DNA of 64,000 bases, from assembly GCA_017410265.1 (NCBI GenBank), contig JAFQRC010000011.1:1-64000 (forward strand), written 5' to 3'. The position numbers and the translations under genes were made by a program. Positions within the stretch are counted from its first letter, which is position 1. Each line of letters starts with the position of its first letter. The notes beneath the pieces are model-generated. The model saw only the letters and a program-made list of their open reading frames with translations, had not been told where the DNA came from and ran no database searches. Positions 35,332-44,189 of the stretch are shown here, piece by piece. This stretch comes from Ruminococcus sp. (GTDB lineage: Bacteria > Bacillota > Clostridia > Oscillospirales > Acutalibacteraceae).

Positions 35332-36834
35332 ATGTTAAATAAAGAATACGGAGTTTTTAAAAGCGGTACCGATATCCGCGGTGTAGCCAGCGAGGGTGTT
35401 CCTGGCTTTGAAGTAAATATGACCGACGAGAGAGTCAGAAGAATGGCTAACGGCTTTCTTTTGTGGCTTTCAAAAAAGGTGAACAAGAGCGTTTCAGAGC
35501 TCAAGGTTTCTGTCGGCAGAGACTCTAGAATCTCTGGTGAGAGAATCGCTAATTGCGTTATTCCTACCTTTGAGAAAGCAGGCGTAGAGGTTATCTACAC
35601 TAACCTTTCTTCAACTCCGTCTATGTTTATGACAACTGTTGACTTAGGCTGTGACGGCGCTGTGCAGATTACAGCATCACATCACCCGTTCAACCGAAAC
35701 GGACTGAAATTCTTCACCCGAGGTGGCGGACTTGACGGCTGTGATATCGAGGCTATCCTTTTGCACGCTCAAAATGACGACAAGCCTGAGGAAAAAGAGG
35801 GCGGTACCGTTACTGAAGTGAATTACATGAAGCAGTATGCCGACAACCTCTGTGAGTTTATCCGAAAGGAAGTAAACGCTGAGGACTATTTGTTCCCGCT
35901 AAAGGGTTTCCATATCGTTGTTGACGCTGGTAACGGTGTCGGCGGTTTCTACGCTGCCGATGTGCTCGAAAAGCTCGGTGCTGTGACAACAGGCTCGAAG
36001 TACCTCGACCCTGACGGAATGTTCCCGAATCATGTTCCGAATCCTGAAGACCCTGTCGCTATGAAGAGCATCTGCGACGCTGTTATTGAAAACAAGGCTG
36101 ATTTAGGCGTTATCTTTGATACAGACGTAGACAGAGGCGGTGCTGTTGATAAATACGGCAAGGAAATCAACCGTAACCGACTTGTTGCGCTTGCTTCGGT
36201 CATCGCTCTTGAGGGCAACGACGGCGGCACAATCGTCACTGACTCTATCACTTCCCCTGGTGTAAAGTCGTTCATCGAGGACACCCTGGGCGGTAAGCAC
36301 TACCGCTATCGCAGAGGCTACAAAAACATCATCAACAAGGCTATTGAGTTAAATCAGCAGGGCATCAACTGTCCGATTGCGGCTGAAACTTCTGGTCACT
36401 GTGCGATGCGCGACAACTACTTCTTAGACGACGGCGCGTACCTTTGCACCCGCTTTATCATCAAGGCGGCTCAGCTTAGAAAAGAGGGCAAGGATATCGA
36501 CGATTTAGTAGCTGAGCTTCAGGAGCCTGTTGAAACAATCGAAATCCGCTACGAAATCTTAGAACCTGACTTCAAGGCTTGCGGTCTGAGAGTAATTGAT
36601 GAGCTCACTGCTTACGCCCAGAAGACTGAGGGCTGGATTGTCGCTGATGATAACCGCGAGGGTATCCGCGTTTCTTTTGGCAAAGAAGACGGCGACGGAT
36701 GGTTTTTACTTCGACTTTCCGTGCACGACCCGATTATGCCACTGAATATTGAGAGTGATTCAGTTGGTGGCGTAGCTATTATCAGAGAGAAAGTCGAGTC
36801 CTTCCTCAAAACCACAACAGGTCTTAAAATCTAA
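35332..36834 (+). CDS. Phosphomannomutase/phosphoglucomutase family enzyme
   Basis: A 500-residue alpha-D-phosphohexomutase that moves phosphate between C1 and C6 of a hexose. GTDIRG is near the start; the phosphoserine loop is QITASHHPFNRNGLKFF, the Mg site is FDTDVDRGGAVD, and the sugar-specificity loop is IAAETSGHCAMRDN. The C-terminal phosphate-binding residues lie in DDNREGIRVSF. Substrate preference (glucose or mannose) cannot be told from sequence. It has its own promoter and is followed by a repeat that can act as terminator. Confidence 0.93.
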   Translation: MLNKEYGVFKSGTDIRGVASEGVPGFEVNMTDERVRRMANGFLLWLSKKVNKSVSELKVSVGRDSRISGERIANCVIPTFEKAGVEVIYTNLSSTPSMFMTTVDLGCDGAVQITASHHPFNRNGLKFFTRGGGLDGCDIEAILLHAQNDDKPEEKEGGTVTEVNYMKQYADNLCEFIRKEVNAEDYLFPLKGFHIVVDAGNGVGGFYAADVLEKLGAVTTGSKYLDPDGMFPNHVPNPEDPVAMKSICDAVIENKADLGVIFDTDVDRGGAVDKYGKEINRNRLVALASVIALEGNDGGTIVTDSITSPGVKSFIEDTLGGKHYRYRRGYKNIINKAIELNQQGINCPIAAETSGHCAMRDNYFLDDGAYLCTRFIIKAAQLRKEGKDIDDLVAELQEPVETIEIRYEILEPDFKACGLRVIDELTAYAQKTEGWIVADDNREGIRVSFGKEDGDGWFLLRLSVHDPIMPLNIESDSVGGVAIIREKVESFLKTTTGLKI

Positions 36835-36854
36835 GAAAAGCGATAAACATAATT

Positions 36855-36955
36855 GCAGAGGAGGGCCTTTGTGCTCTCCCGAAATTTGAATAGATAAACA
36901 GCCTTCCTTATTCTTTGTGACACGGTGTCACTAGGTAGGGAAGGCTTTTTATTTT
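36855..36955 (+). terminator. Terminator-bearing dispersed repeat, copy 2
   Basis: GCAGAGGAGGG..GCTCTCCCG is followed by GAAATTTGAATAGATAAAC and a hairpin AGCCTTCC..GGAAGGCT with a T-rich tail. Bases 36876-36909 are identical over 34 positions with 44211-44244. An inner hairpin GTGACAC-GGT-GTCAC sits in the loop. Confidence 0.75.
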
Positions 36956-37069
36956 AAAATAAATTATTAAATTTTCAGAAAAGTTGCATAAATATATGCA
37001 ATTTTCTTCGTTTTTTCGGGATAAGTGAAGGGGTGTTTTGCCCAAAACTTATTTCAAAGGACTGATCTA

Positions 37070-37606
37070 ATGCGAACAGACGGCTTTGTGATGCTGAGCA
37101 GAAGTATACTTGACTGGCGTTGGTACAAGAACCCGAATACGATGCGACTATTTTTGCACTTGTTACTCTGTGCAAATTACACTGACGGTGAATTTGAAAC
37201 ACATATTATAAAGCGCGGACAGCTTGTAACAGGTAGAAAAATACTCAGCAAAGAATTGAATCTCAGCGAGCGAGAAATCAGAACAGCACTTGACCACTTA
37301 AAAACGACCAACGATATAGCCATCAAAAGCACTGCACAATACTCGATAATTACTATACTAAATTACGAAAAGTTCGCGAGTGCGACCAAGCAATCGACCA
37401 ACGACCGACCAACAACCGACCAGCAATCGACCAGCGACCGACCAACAACCGACCAGCAATCGACCAACGAGCGACCACAATATAATAAATATAATAAGAA
37501 CAATAAATATAATAAACATAGATATACTGATTCGAAAAATGATATGTATACTTTATCTGATGAGGAGATAGAGGCATTCAAAAGCAAATCGCTGTATACA
37601 GATTAA
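37070..37606 (+). CDS. Orphan phage/element-type replisome-organizer N-terminal domain protein
   Basis: A 178-residue protein. Residues 1-105 (GFVMLSRSILDWRWYKNPNT, FLHLLLCANY, IKRGQLVTGRKILSKELNLS, TALDHLKTTNDIAIKST) match the winged-helix domain at the front of phage and integrative-element replication organizers. A polar linker follows, coded by about 2.7 copies of a 33-base tandem repeat (37380-37470; peptide units of the kind TSDRPTTDQQS), then an Asn/Lys-rich stretch. The usual DnaD-like C-terminal domain is absent or minimal. No other phage genes are adjacent, so it is probably a domesticated or leftover gene. ATG 37070 has AAGGA 8 bases upstream. Confidence 0.75.
   Translation: MRTDGFVMLSRSILDWRWYKNPNTMRLFLHLLLCANYTDGEFETHIIKRGQLVTGRKILSKELNLSEREIRTALDHLKTTNDIAIKSTAQYSIITILNYEKFASATKQSTNDRPTTDQQSTSDRPTTDQQSTNERPQYNKYNKNNKYNKHRYTDSKNDMYTLSDEEIEAFKSKSLYTD
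37380..37470 (+). repeat. 33-base coding tandem repeat
   Basis: Units based on CAATCGACCAACGACCGACC and its continuation repeat about 2.7 times in frame within the linker of the replisome-organizer-like gene. Confidence 0.85.
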
Positions 37607-37777
37607 GCACCGAGGCTCGGTGGCTATGGGTCTGCAACAGCGATATCACGCCTCGGGCATCTGCGCTGATCTTCAAATAACTTGCAACTCGCATTGATTT
37701 TTTGTGTTGACTGCGTCAACTACAAAAACACAGACTCGCACTGCGTTATTTGAAGGCTCACAGCCTCGGCGCTTAAC
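37604..37777 (+). repeat. Structured intergenic repeat, copy C
   Basis: Bounded by TTAAGCACCGAGGCT (left, including the stop codon of the 37070 gene) and AGCCTCGGCGCTTAA (right), which are inverted copies with two mismatches. It contains CAGCGATATCACGCC. The outer stem pairs CTTCAAATAAC (37671-37681) with GTTATTTGAAG (37745-37755); an inner hairpin is GTTGAC-TGC-GTCAAC (37706-37720). The pheA stop codon is one base beyond the right end. Confidence 0.7.
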
Positions 37778-38908
37778 TTAATCTTCGTAATAGTTTCCCA
37801 TGAAGGAGAAGACTTTCACCTCGTCTGAGAGGGTGCACAGGAAGTCCATCACGCTCTTATCGCGCAGATTGCCTGTGAAATCGAGGTAGAACAGGTAGTC
37901 AAAGTCTGAGTTTTTCATCGGGCGGGACTCGATTTTTGTGAGGTTGAGTCCGAGCAGTGAGAACATATTCAGCACCTTTGACAGCGCGCCCTCTTCGTGC
38001 TCGACGTTGAAGCACAGGCTGATTTTGTTAGCGTTTTCGCTGATGTACGGCTTCTTTGAAATCACGATAAAGCGGGTCGTGCTCTTGTTGTAGTCCTGAA
38101 TATCAGTATCAAGCACCTTGAGCGAGTACTCATTCGCTGCTAAGGTTGAGCAGATAGCCGCGCAGTTGAGTCGCTTTTCTTCCATAACCTTTTTCGCGGC
38201 GACCGCTGTGTTTGAGTACGCTATCGGGGTTAAATCGTGCTTTGAGATGTATGAGGAGCACTGAGTGAGTGCCTGTGGGTGTGACCACACCTGCTCGATA
38301 TCAGAAAGCTCGCTTTGTCTGAGTGCACACAGGTTGTGGCTGATAGACATCGCTTTCGCTGATACAATATAGAAGTTGTGCGACATCAAAAGGTCGTAAA
38401 CATCGGACACAGAGCCTCCTGTTGTGTTTTCAACAGGGAGCACACCAAAGTCAGCGTCCCCGCTTTCAACAGCGTCAAAAACATCGGAGAAGGTCTTGTA
38501 AAAGAAAAGTTCGGGGCTTTCAAAAAACTCCTTGGTTGCGATGTGAGAGTTGGCACCGCGAATACCCTGACAGGCTACCTTCACGCCTTTTGTCGGCATC
38601 TGAGTGAGGTTTTCTCTGATATTTCTGATAGTTTCCCTGAATGGCGAGTCGCCGATGATTCGGTTCTGTGACATACGGGAAATGCACATAATGTCCTCGA
38701 AAAGAAATCTCAGAGATGCGCCGTATTTCTCGCTCTTTTTCTCAACAGAGTCTAAAATCAGCTGTTGTCTTTCTTTGTCTAAAATAGGAATGTTGTTTTT
38801 CAGTTTGTACTCACCGACAGCTTTTGCGCAGTCCATACGTTTTTCAAGCAGTCTGATGAGCTCACTGTCGATAGTATCTATTTCGTTTCTTATTTCATTG
38901 AGATCCAT
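37778..38908 (-). CDS. pheA: Bifunctional chorismate mutase/prephenate dehydratase
   Basis: A 376-residue P-protein. Residues 1-85 are an AroQ-type chorismate mutase (LNEIRNEIDTIDSELIRLLEKRMD). Residues 105-285 are the prephenate dehydratase domain (VACQGIRGANSHIATKEFF, VLPVENTTGGSVSDVYDLL, KSTTRFIVISKKP). Residues 295-376 are an ACT domain (HEEGALSKVLNMFSLLGLNL, ESRPMK), the phenylalanine feedback site. It converts chorismate to phenylpyruvate. It is the last gene of the aro operon, 13 bases after aroC. Confidence 0.96.
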   Translation of the reverse strand: MDLNEIRNEIDTIDSELIRLLEKRMDCAKAVGEYKLKNNIPILDKERQQLILDSVEKKSEKYGASLRFLFEDIMCISRMSQNRIIGDSPFRETIRNIRENLTQMPTKGVKVACQGIRGANSHIATKEFFESPELFFYKTFSDVFDAVESGDADFGVLPVENTTGGSVSDVYDLLMSHNFYIVSAKAMSISHNLCALRQSELSDIEQVWSHPQALTQCSSYISKHDLTPIAYSNTAVAAKKVMEEKRLNCAAICSTLAANEYSLKVLDTDIQDYNKSTTRFIVISKKPYISENANKISLCFNVEHEEGALSKVLNMFSLLGLNLTKIESRPMKNSDFDYLFYLDFTGNLRDKSVMDFLCTLSDEVKVFSFMGNYYED

Positions 38909-38921
38909 TTTTATCTGTCCT

Positions 38922-39992
38922 TCAGAGTAAATTTATGATAGCAATTGCCGCCATAGCCTCGACGATAGGAGCCGTTCTTGTGACGATACACGGGTCGTGC
39001 CTGCCGACTATTTCGATGGTTGTGTTTTCTTTAGTCTGTAAATTAACGGTGTTCTGAACTTTTGAAATTGACGGAGTAGGCTTGAAGCCAACTTTGAAGG
39101 TGAGAGGCATACCGTTAGTGATACCGCCCAAAATTCCTCCACAGTTGTTGGTTTTTGTCACAACCTCACCGTCAATATAGGTAAACTCGTCGTTGTTTTC
39201 TGAGCCTTTCAGCCTACAGCTTTCAAAGCCTGAGCCAAACTCAACACCCTTGCACGCAGGGATAGAGAACATAGCAGATGATATAACGCTTTCGACACCG
39301 TCAAAGATAGGACCGCCGACACCTTTTGGCATATTGAGCACCGCGCACTCAACTATACCGCCGACAGAGTCTTTATCAACCATAGCGTCTTCGATAGCTT
39401 TAATCATCTTAGCCTTTGAGTCGTCGCTTATGGTAGGGAAGGAGTCGTTTTTGAGCTTTTCATAAAGCGCCGTGTCTATTTTAGTAGCATCAAGTGTGCT
39501 GTCCTTAACACCGCCGATTTCAGCGATGTGGGACACGATGTCGATGCCGTAGTTTTTATTTAGTATCTGGCGACAGATTTCACCCGCGAAAACAACAGGC
39601 GCCATCATTCTGCCTGAAAAAGGACCGCCACCGCTCATATCAAGCTCGCCGTTGTATTTCAAAAACGCTGTGTAGTCAGCGTGACCAGGCCGCGGACAGA
39701 CCTTTAAGGAGCTGTAGTCCTTTGAATGCTGGTTTGTGTTTTCTATCACCATTTTAAGCGTATCGCCTGTGAGGACAAAATTTTCTGCGCCCTCTTTGAT
39801 TAGCGGGTAGTCAGGCTCTTTTCGTGGAGTCGCAACATGACTCCTGCCCGGTGCTCTGCGCTCCATTTGTTTTAAGATTTTATCAAAATCAAGCTCGAAG
39901 TTTTTAGGCAGTCCTTCTATTTCAACGCCGATTTCTTTAGCGTGGCTTGCGCCAAAGACGCTTACCTTTACTTTATCACCCCATGATGACAT
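38922..39992 (-). CDS. aroC: Chorismate synthase
   Basis: A 356-residue FMN-dependent lyase that removes phosphate from EPSP to give chorismate, the last common aromatic step. RRAPGRSHVATPRKEPDY, RPGHADYTAFLKY and SGGGPFSGRMMAPVVFAG are family signatures, and the C-terminal RHDPCIVTRTAPIVEAM is diagnostic. Its start overlaps the end of aroA by 17 bases. Confidence 0.98.
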   Translation of the reverse strand: MSSWGDKVKVSVFGASHAKEIGVEIEGLPKNFELDFDKILKQMERRAPGRSHVATPRKEPDYPLIKEGAENFVLTGDTLKMVIENTNQHSKDYSSLKVCPRPGHADYTAFLKYNGELDMSGGGPFSGRMMAPVVFAGEICRQILNKNYGIDIVSHIAEIGGVKDSTLDATKIDTALYEKLKNDSFPTISDDSKAKMIKAIEDAMVDKDSVGGIVECAVLNMPKGVGGPIFDGVESVISSAMFSIPACKGVEFGSGFESCRLKGSENNDEFTYIDGEVVTKTNNCGGILGGITNGMPLTFKVGFKPTPSISKVQNTVNLQTKENTTIEIVGRHDPCIVTRTAPIVEAMAAIAIINLL

Positions 39993-41262
39993 CTGCTTTT
40001 CCTCCTAAGCTGTTGTAGTCAAAAAAGAAGTCTGTGTACGATTTGTTCACAGCGTGAGCTTCGTTAATAGTGGTGTCGTTTTCGCACTCTAGTGCTCCGA
40101 CAGATGAAGCCATAACGATTCTGTGGTCGTTATAGGCATTCACCTTTCCGCCTGATAAATATCCTTGACCTTTTATAGTGATGCAGTCGTCGGTGTAAGA
40201 GCACTCGCCACCGAGGCTTACAATCATTTCTTTAGTTGACAGCAGGCGGTCGCTTTCTTTGAATTTCAGTCGGGATACTCCGTAGATATTAGTGTCCCCC
40301 TCACAGAAAACGCTGGTGAGCGCAACCACAGGGACTAAATCAGGGGTATCGGTAGCGTCTATGTCAGCACCCTTGAGAGCTGATTTTTTAACGCGGACGC
40401 TGTTTTCACCCACTGTGATATCTGCCCCGAAAGAGGCGAGAATATCAACGATAGCCTTGTCGCCCTGAGAAGAGTTTATGTCAAGACCCGTGACGGTAAC
40501 ATCGCCGTTTATCGCTCCTGCACACAAAAAGAATGCCGCCTGTGACCAGTCACCCTCAACAGTGATTTCGTTATCACTAAGTGACAAAGTGTCACTGCCA
40601 TTTATGAGATATGAGTTGTCTTTTTTTACAACATTAACCGAGAATTTTTTCATCACATCGAGCGTGATGTCCACATACTGGGAGCCAACAAGCGCTGACG
40701 AGAGCCTTAGCTCGGTATCGTTTTTTAGTATGCTCAACGCTAAAAGTAAGCCTGTCACATACTGTGAGCTGATTTTCGGAGAGATTTCAAAAACTTCTCC
40801 TACTAGCTTTCCGCTTATTGTAAGCGGGAGAAAGTTCTCGCCCTTTTCGCATTTTACTCCGTGTTTAGGGAGTAATTCTAAGTATTCATCAAGCGGGCGA
40901 TAGGGGAGTCTTCCTTCACCCACAAAGGTGACATGAAGTCCCAGTGCTGCACAGATAGGGATAATCACCCGAAGTGTCGTTCCGCTTTCTTTGCAGTTTA
41001 GAGTGAAGTGCCTTTTTTCGTTTTCTCTGACAAAGTTTGTGGCGTCTAAGAAAAGAGTCTTGCCTTCTCTTTGAAATTTCGCGCCTAAGACCTCTAAACA
41101 GCCGATGGTAGCGTCCATATCGTTTGAGTCACAAACGTTGTTTATACGGCATTTACAGCGCGATAAAGCGGCACATATCATCACTCTGTGAGCAACGCTC
41201 TTTGATGACACAGCCTGCACCGAGCCGACTAGAACCGATTTTCTGATTATAGCAGTTGACAT
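39976..41262 (-). CDS. aroA: 3-phosphoshikimate 1-carboxyvinyltransferase (EPSP synthase)
   Basis: A 428-residue enzyme that joins phosphoenolpyruvate to shikimate 3-phosphate. KSVAHRVMICAALS near the start and the segment CKESGTTLRVIIPICAALG hold the phosphate-binding Lys and Arg. RLKFKESDRL is the conserved C-terminal-half motif and NDHRIVMASSVGAL closes the active site. It is the fourth gene of the operon, 13 bases after aroB. Confidence 0.97.
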   Translation of the reverse strand: MSTAIIRKSVLVGSVQAVSSKSVAHRVMICAALSRCKCRINNVCDSNDMDATIGCLEVLGAKFQREGKTLFLDATNFVRENEKRHFTLNCKESGTTLRVIIPICAALGLHVTFVGEGRLPYRPLDEYLELLPKHGVKCEKGENFLPLTISGKLVGEVFEISPKISSQYVTGLLLALSILKNDTELRLSSALVGSQYVDITLDVMKKFSVNVVKKDNSYLINGSDTLSLSDNEITVEGDWSQAAFFLCAGAINGDVTVTGLDINSSQGDKAIVDILASFGADITVGENSVRVKKSALKGADIDATDTPDLVPVVALTSVFCEGDTNIYGVSRLKFKESDRLLSTKEMIVSLGGECSYTDDCITIKGQGYLSGGKVNAYNDHRIVMASSVGALECENDTTINEAHAVNKSYTDFFFDYNSLGGKADVIMG

Positions 41263-41275
41263 GGTATCACCGCCG

Positions 41276-42325
41276 TTATGAGCAAAGAAATCTTGCGAAA
41301 TCTTTTTTGTCTATAGTGTGAATGAAGCTGCTGCCGATTTTATCGATGAGGACGATGTTGAGCTTTTTGTCTGCACCCTTTTTATCGTTTTTCGCACTGT
41401 CTGCGATGTCGTGGAGCGGGAAGTTTATATCCGTATCAAGACCGCATTTTTGACAAAGACGGGCGATTTTCAGCACACAGCCCTGCTCGGTTAAACCTAG
41501 CTTTTCTGAAGCTAAAGTGATGAGCATCATGCCTTTTGCTACGCACTCACCGTGAGAAAGCGAAAAGGCAGATAGCTTTTCGATTGCGTGACCTGTGGTG
41601 TGGCCGAAATTTAAAATCATTCGAAGGCCTGACTCTTTTTCGTCCTTTGAAACGACCTCTGCCTTGATTTTCAGACACTGAAGAATAATCTCTTCGATGT
41701 TTTCCTTGATGTCGTTTTTCTCTAAGAACTCGAAAAGCTCCTCGCTATAAATACAGCCGTATTTTATAACCTCGCCCATACCGTCTGCAAAGTAGTGGTC
41801 AGTTAGGGTGTCGAGTGTGTCAGGGTCAATCAGCACGAGCTTTGGCTGATAAAACGCGCCGACTAAGTTCTTGCCGTATTTTGTGTCAACACCAGTTTTT
41901 CCGCCGACAGAGGAGTCAACCTGTGAAAGCAGGGTAGTCGGAATCTGTATAAAGTCGATTCCTCTCATATATGTAGCCGCGGCAAAGCCTGAGATATCTC
42001 CGCACACACCGCCTCCAAGAGCTACGATGCAGTCTTTGCGGGTGAACTCGTTTTCTGACAGGGTGTTGTAAATTTCTTCTACCGTATCAATGTGCTTTTG
42101 CTGTTCACCGGCTGTGAAAATGTGGGTTGCTACCAAAAGTCCGCGCTTTAACAAAGCGTTTTTGACTCTGTTTAGGTAGAGCTTGCACACATTCGAGTCG
42201 GTGACAATCAGCACGCGCTTTCCTGAAAGCAGAGGGAGGATAAATTTATCGCAGTTATCTAAGATGCCTCTTTCAATCAGGATATCGTAGGTGTTTGACG
42301 GGGTGTTTACTGTGAGTTTTTTCAT
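41276..42325 (-). CDS. aroB: 3-dehydroquinate synthase
   Basis: A 349-residue NAD- and metal-dependent enzyme that cyclises DAHP. The NAD site is in CIVALGGGVCGDISGFAAATYMRG, with IDFIQIPTTLLSQVDSSVGGKTGVD next to it; the metal ligands lie in GEVIKYG, FGHTTGHAIE and SHGECVAKGM. Length is normal. It overlaps the aroK end by 4 bases. Confidence 0.98.
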   Translation of the reverse strand: MKKLTVNTPSNTYDILIERGILDNCDKFILPLLSGKRVLIVTDSNVCKLYLNRVKNALLKRGLLVATHIFTAGEQQKHIDTVEEIYNTLSENEFTRKDCIVALGGGVCGDISGFAAATYMRGIDFIQIPTTLLSQVDSSVGGKTGVDTKYGKNLVGAFYQPKLVLIDPDTLDTLTDHYFADGMGEVIKYGCIYSEELFEFLEKNDIKENIEEIILQCLKIKAEVVSKDEKESGLRMILNFGHTTGHAIEKLSAFSLSHGECVAKGMMLITLASEKLGLTEQGCVLKIARLCQKCGLDTDINFPLHDIADSAKNDKKGADKKLNIVLIDKIGSSFIHTIDKKDFARFLCS

Positions 42326-42834
42326 GGGTTTTTGCCTTCTTTTTTGAGTATTTCTAAAATTTTGTCGCAGATTTCTTCTGCGTTTTCTCTAAAACAGGTG
42401 ATTTTTACATCACATGCGTTTTCGTATATAGGATAACGCTTTTTGTAGAGCGTTTCTATGTCGTTTGATTTGAGTAGCGGGCGGGTTGAATCAGAAAGTA
42501 GCCTTTCTTTTATGACTTTTAAATCAGTGTCGAGGAAAATCAGCGTGTAGCCGTTATCTTTGAGCGATTTTACATTTCGCTCAAAGGTCACTGCACCGCC
42601 ACCGAGGGCTAGCACACAGCCTTTTTCTTTTGAGAGAGTGCAGATAGCTTCATACTCTTTATCCCTAAAGTAGCTTTCAGAGTAGTTTTCGAACATCTCG
42701 TTGATAGTCATATTCTCTTTTTCTTCAATATATCTGTCGGTGTCTATGTGCTTTAGATTATACTTTTTTTCTAAAGCCAGAGCGACGGTAGTTTTACCGC
42801 AGCCCATAAAACCGCAAAGAGCGATAGCGTTCAT
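42322..42834 (-). CDS. aroK: Shikimate kinase
   Basis: A 170-residue P-loop kinase that phosphorylates shikimate at the 3-OH. The Walker A is GFMGCGKTTVAL, the shikimate site includes DTDRYIEE and ALGGGAV, and the lid is LSDSTRPLL. ATG 42834 gives the usual N-terminus MNAIALCGFMGCG; a longer frame up to 42957 runs into aroE and is not used. Confidence 0.95.
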   Translation of the reverse strand: MNAIALCGFMGCGKTTVALALEKKYNLKHIDTDRYIEEKENMTINEMFENYSESYFRDKEYEAICTLSKEKGCVLALGGGAVTFERNVKSLKDNGYTLIFLDTDLKVIKERLLSDSTRPLLKSNDIETLYKKRYPIYENACDVKITCFRENAEEICDKILEILKKEGKNP

Positions 42835-42844
42835 TTTATCACCT

Positions 42845-43678
42845 TTATCTGAGCTTGTCCTCGGTTTTTCTGCAGATATCCTGCAGAAAGCTGTCGTCGT
42901 ATTTTGCGCCCACCCAGATTTCGTGAGCCTTTGCCGCCTGATAAACAAGCATCTCAACAGAGCCGATGGCGTTCTTGCCGTACTCCTTGGCTTTTCTTAA
43001 AAGCATAGTTTCAAGCGGATTATACACAGAATCAAAAACAGCCTCGCTTCTTTTTATTATCTCATCGTCTGCGATACAGCCGTCTGTGTGAGGATACATA
43101 CCGACAGGAGTAGCGTTTACAAGAAGAGAGAAGTTTTTATCATTTGGGATAGAGTCAAGTGCGAAAATATCTGTTGTGACAGAAAGCTTTGACTTTATTT
43201 CTTTTCTTAGCTTTTCGCAGTTACTGATACTGCCTTTTCTCACCGCGAAGCTAACACTGCATCCGTTTTCAATGCACTCAAAAGCGATAGCTCGAGCTGC
43301 TCCGCCGTAGCCGAAAATCAGCACATCTTTTGGCACAATGCCACTGCACTTAGCTTTCACAGCACTCAAAAAGCCGTAGCCGTCTGTAGTGTAGCCCTTA
43401 GAAAACTCGCCGTTTTTTACGGTGTTTACACTACCTGTGAGCTTTGCTTTCTCGCTTAATAAATCAAGCTTTGTAATAATATTCTGTTTATGGGGGATAG
43501 TTACATTGTAGCCGTCGAGCGACTTTAAAACAGTGTCATAGTCCTCGTCGAGGTTTTCAACATCAAGTGCAATGTAAAGGGCGTCGATGTTATCGTATTC
43601 GAAAAGCTTTTCGTGGATAAACGGCGAGAGGCTGTGACCAATCGGGTGGCCGACCACAGCGTATTTTTTAGTGGACAT
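42845..43678 (-). CDS. aroE: Shikimate dehydrogenase (NADP)
   Basis: A 277-residue enzyme that reduces 3-dehydroshikimate. YAVVGHPIGHSLSPFIHE opens the substrate domain, GYNVTIPHKQNII carries the catalytic Lys, and GYGGAARAIAFECIENG is the NADP-binding loop. LVNATPVGMYP and DSVYNPLETMLL are also conserved. ATG 43678 follows GGAG. It is the first gene of the operon; DAHP synthase and dehydroquinase genes are not in the window. Confidence 0.96.
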   Translation of the reverse strand: MSTKKYAVVGHPIGHSLSPFIHEKLFEYDNIDALYIALDVENLDEDYDTVLKSLDGYNVTIPHKQNIITKLDLLSEKAKLTGSVNTVKNGEFSKGYTTDGYGFLSAVKAKCSGIVPKDVLIFGYGGAARAIAFECIENGCSVSFAVRKGSISNCEKLRKEIKSKLSVTTDIFALDSIPNDKNFSLLVNATPVGMYPHTDGCIADDEIIKRSEAVFDSVYNPLETMLLRKAKEYGKNAIGSVEMLVYQAAKAHEIWVGAKYDDSFLQDICRKTEDKLR

Positions 43679-43722
43679 AAATTTCTCCAGTAGAAACAAC
43701 AATTAAAAAATCGTCATAATTG

Positions 43723-43751
43723 TTGACAAAGACTTTGTTTGCTAATAATAT
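43723..43751 (+). promoter_or_regulatory. Promoter of acpP
   Basis: TTGACA (43723-43728) and TAATAT (43746-43751), 17-base spacer. It lies inside the leader of the opposing aro operon. Confidence 0.75.
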
Positions 43752-43767
43752 GATTGTGAGATATTCG

Positions 43768-43796
43768 TAGGCTGAATTTACTTTCAGCTACGCGCA
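43768..43796. promoter_or_regulatory. Hairpin in the shared aroE/acpP leader region
   Basis: CGTAG-G-CTGAA..TTCAG-CTACG forms a 10-pair stem with one bulge on either strand. It lies where both divergent transcripts should overlap. Confidence 0.5.
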
Positions 43797-43819
43797 TAGT
43801 GCTTCAAATAACGGGGAAT

Positions 43820-43848
43820 ATTATAGCACAATACCCCCCCGATGTCTA
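43820..43848 (-). promoter_or_regulatory. Promoter of the aro operon
   Basis: Minus strand: TAGACA (43848-43843) and TATAAT (43825-43820), 17-base spacer, containing a run of seven G. Confidence 0.7.
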
Positions 43849-43888
43849 GAAAGTACACTGTATTATTTTTATTTTTTGGAGGATTACA

Positions 43889-44116
43889 ATGGTTTTAGAG
43901 AAAGTAAAGATGATTTTAGCGGATCAGCTCGAGGTTGAGGAGGATACTATCACTACTGATACTGACATTCAGGACGATTTAGGTGCGGATTCTCTTGATG
44001 TAGTAGACCTTATCATGTCTTTAGAAGACGAGTTTGAAATTGAAGTTCCTGATGAGGATATCGAAAAGCTCAGAACAGTAGGCGCTTTAGTTTCTTACAT
44101 CGAGTCACATTCATAA
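43889..44116 (+). CDS. acpP: Acyl carrier protein
   Basis: A 75-residue acidic carrier of fatty-acid intermediates. The phosphopantetheine attachment serine is in [13 protein letters not shown], with [17 protein letters not shown] following. TTGGAGGA precedes ATG. It stands alone, without fab genes beside it. Confidence 0.97.
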   Translation: MVLEKVKMILADQLEVEEDTITTDTDIQDDLGADSLDVVDLIMSLEDEFEIEVPDEDIEKLRTVGALVSYIESHS

Positions 44117-44131
44117 TTTTGTGAAGTTTTA

Positions 44132-44160
44132 AGAGTCAGGCTCAGGCTTGGCTCTTTTTT
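44132..44160 (+). terminator. Terminator of acpP
   Basis: AGAG-CA-GC..GC-TG-CTCT stem (44132-44154) followed by TTTTTT. Confidence 0.75.
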
Positions 44161-44189
44161 ATTTTATGGGTGCCTGCGCACGCAAGACT

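Noticed and set aside
37380..37470. Short tandem repeats that might suggest a CRISPR array
   Set aside because: Units are contiguous without spacers, in frame with a gene, and encode a polar linker. No cas genes are present.
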